The notes under the pieces were generated by a model. The model did no database searches and was not told the origin of the DNA. It saw only the letters and a program-made list of their open reading frames with translations. This document shows, piece by piece, positions 63,065 through 64,000 of a stretch of 64,000 nucleotides of DNA (positions are counted from its first letter, which is position 1; every line of letters begins with the position of its first letter). The stretch covers positions 1 to 64,000 of the forward strand of contig CAWIEF010000002.1 of NCBI GenBank assembly GCA_963835135.1. The letters are read 5' to 3'. Source of the stretch: JAVVHH01 sp963835135. Its GTDB lineage: Bacteria > Pseudomonadota > Alphaproteobacteria > Acetobacterales > Acetobacteraceae. Both the position numbers and the translations under genes were made by a program.

Positions 63065-64000
63065 ATGGGCGAGCATCATGAATTGCTGATCCGGGGCGGC
63101 GTCTGCGTGCTTCCCTGGGGTGAGGCGGACGCCGACATCGCCGTGTCGGACGGACGCATCCATTCGATCGGCGCGTTTCCGGACGCCAGCGCCGATCGCG
63201 TGATCGATGCCGCCGGGCTGCACGTCTTGCCGGGGCTGATCGATCCGCATGTCCATCTGCGCGACCCGGGCGACCCTGCCGTCGAGAGTATCCCGACCGG
63301 CACCAAGGCGGCCATCCTCGGCGGCCTGACGGCGGTGTTCGACATGCCGAATACGGCGCCGTCGATCACCAGCGCCGCGCAGATCGGGTGGAAGCAGGAC
63401 TATGTGGAGCGCGTCGCCTGGTGCGACATGGGGCTTTATGTCGGCGGCACGCGCGCCAATACGCCCGAACTCGGCAGGTTGGAAACCGAGCGGGGCGTGT
63501 GCGGGATCAAGGTATTCGCCGGGTCGTCGACCGGAGACCTGATGATCGAGGATGATCCGTCGCTAGAGGCGGTCATGCGCTCCGGCCGGCGCCGGATCAG
63601 CTTCCATAGCGAGGACGAATACCGGCTGCAGGAGCGCAAGCCGATGTTCAAGCGCGGCGACCCGTTCAGCGACCATGCCGTCTGGCGCGACGTCGAATGC
63701 GCCTTCCTCGGCACCCGCCGCCTGATGGCCCTCGCGCGCAAGACGGCGCGGCCCGCGCACATCCTGCACGTCTCGACGGAAGAGGAGCTCGACTACCTCC
63801 GGGGGTATCGCGACGTCGCCACGGTCGAGCTGCTGGTCAACCACCTGACGCAGTGGGCGCCCGACGTGTATGAGCAGCTCGGCGGCTACGGGGTCATGAA
63901 CCCGCCGATCCGCGACCGCCGGCATTACGAGGCAGCCTGGCGCGCCGTGGCGGACGGCACCGCCGACACGATCGGCTCCGACCACGCGCCGCACCCCCGC
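63065..64000 (+). CDS. Dihydroorotase (cut by the window end)
   Basis: The first 312 codons of a class I amidohydrolase-type dihydroorotase (PyrC/COG0044 type), the third step of pyrimidine synthesis. Metal ligands His62 and His64 lie in DPHVHLRDPG. FDMPNTAPS and the SFHSEDEYRL and HILHVSTEEE histidine blocks follow, and the window ends just after IGSDHAPH, which carries the catalytic Asp. The ATG at 63065 has GGGAG upstream. The product is incomplete because the window ends. A dihydropyrimidinase or allantoinase is possible but fits these blocks less well. It is divergent from the suf regulator, with ~136 bp between. Confidence 0.85.
   Translation, partial: MGEHHELLIRGGVCVLPWGEADADIAVSDGRIHSIGAFPDASADRVIDAAGLHVLPGLIDPHVHLRDPGDPAVESIPTGTKAAILGGLTAVFDMPNTAPSITSAAQIGWKQDYVERVAWCDMGLYVGGTRANTPELGRLETERGVCGIKVFAGSSTGDLMIEDDPSLEAVMRSGRRRISFHSEDEYRLQERKPMFKRGDPFSDHAVWRDVECAFLGTRRLMALARKTARPAHILHVSTEEELDYLRGYRDVATVELLVNHLTQWAPDVYEQLGGYGVMNPPIRDRRHYEAAWRAVADGTADTIGSDHAPHPR

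Overview
The window is a dense, GC-rich chromosomal segment of an alphaproteobacterium, most likely from the Rhodospirillales/Acetobacteraceae side. This is an inference from the gene families: a CtrA-like DNA-binding domain, a SUF-only Fe-S operon with an Rrf2 regulator, a single-chain GcvP behind a tandem glycine riboswitch, a GDP-heptose type pathway, and PEP-CTERM proteins with a TIGR03087-type glycosyltransferase. I see no insertion sequence, prophage, integrase or CRISPR array. Two tRNAs (Lys-CTT at the left edge, Arg-TCT near 30 kb) are present. The right end cuts through a dihydroorotase gene.

Layout. 0-4.5 kb: flavin reductase, CsbD stress protein, MFS transporter, CDF metal exporter coupled to a TonB-like protein, small lipoprotein. 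4.6-8.9 kb: envelope/ribosome operon YfgM-like, bamB, der, then a coupled DUF5872/DUF3140 pair. 8.9-14.9 kb: MFS plus SDR pair, a glycine-rich secreted protein, and an iron-type ABC permease and binding protein without an ATPase. 14.9-18 kb: PEP-CTERM/exosortase-associated glycosyltransferase divergent from gmhA and a fused hddC-gmhB. 18-22.3 kb: RluA-type pseudouridine synthase, SpoU methyltransferase, D-2-hydroxyacid dehydrogenase, C13 peptidase lipoprotein, double retropepsin lipoprotein. 22.4-28.2 kb: PEP-CTERM protein, the glycine cleavage operon gcvT-gcvH-gcvP under a tandem glycine riboswitch, and a receiver-less CtrA-like DNA-binding protein.

28.4-30 kb is a small cluster of unrecognised genes and an ACT-like protein. 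30-37 kb holds the LPS-transport/outer-membrane cluster rsmA, surA, lptD and lptG, interrupted by an oppositely oriented SGNH-like gene, followed by holC. 37-45 kb is mixed: methyltransferase, PRC-like membrane protein, diguanylate cyclase, tartrate/isopropylmalate-type dehydrogenase, GNAT, DUF3750 and a Cu+ P-type ATPase. 45-51 kb is an amino-acid uptake cassette (PLP Cys/Met-type enzyme divergent from an M20 deacylase and a complete polar amino-acid ABC transporter). 51-56.5 kb is a basic amino-acid decarboxylase followed by a FUSC/DUF1656/HlyD efflux module. 56.5-63 kb is an eight-gene SUF operon (Rrf2 regulator, sufB, C, D, S, U-like, T, A) with an IscR-like palindrome just upstream. It is followed by the truncated dihydroorotase gene.

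Most of the window is ordinary core metabolism. The least explained parts are the CtrA-like orphan with its AT-rich divergent region and neighbouring hypothetical genes, the hddC-gmhB fusion, the decarboxylase plus FUSC efflux cassette, and an rsmA without a canonical start codon where pdxA is usually found.
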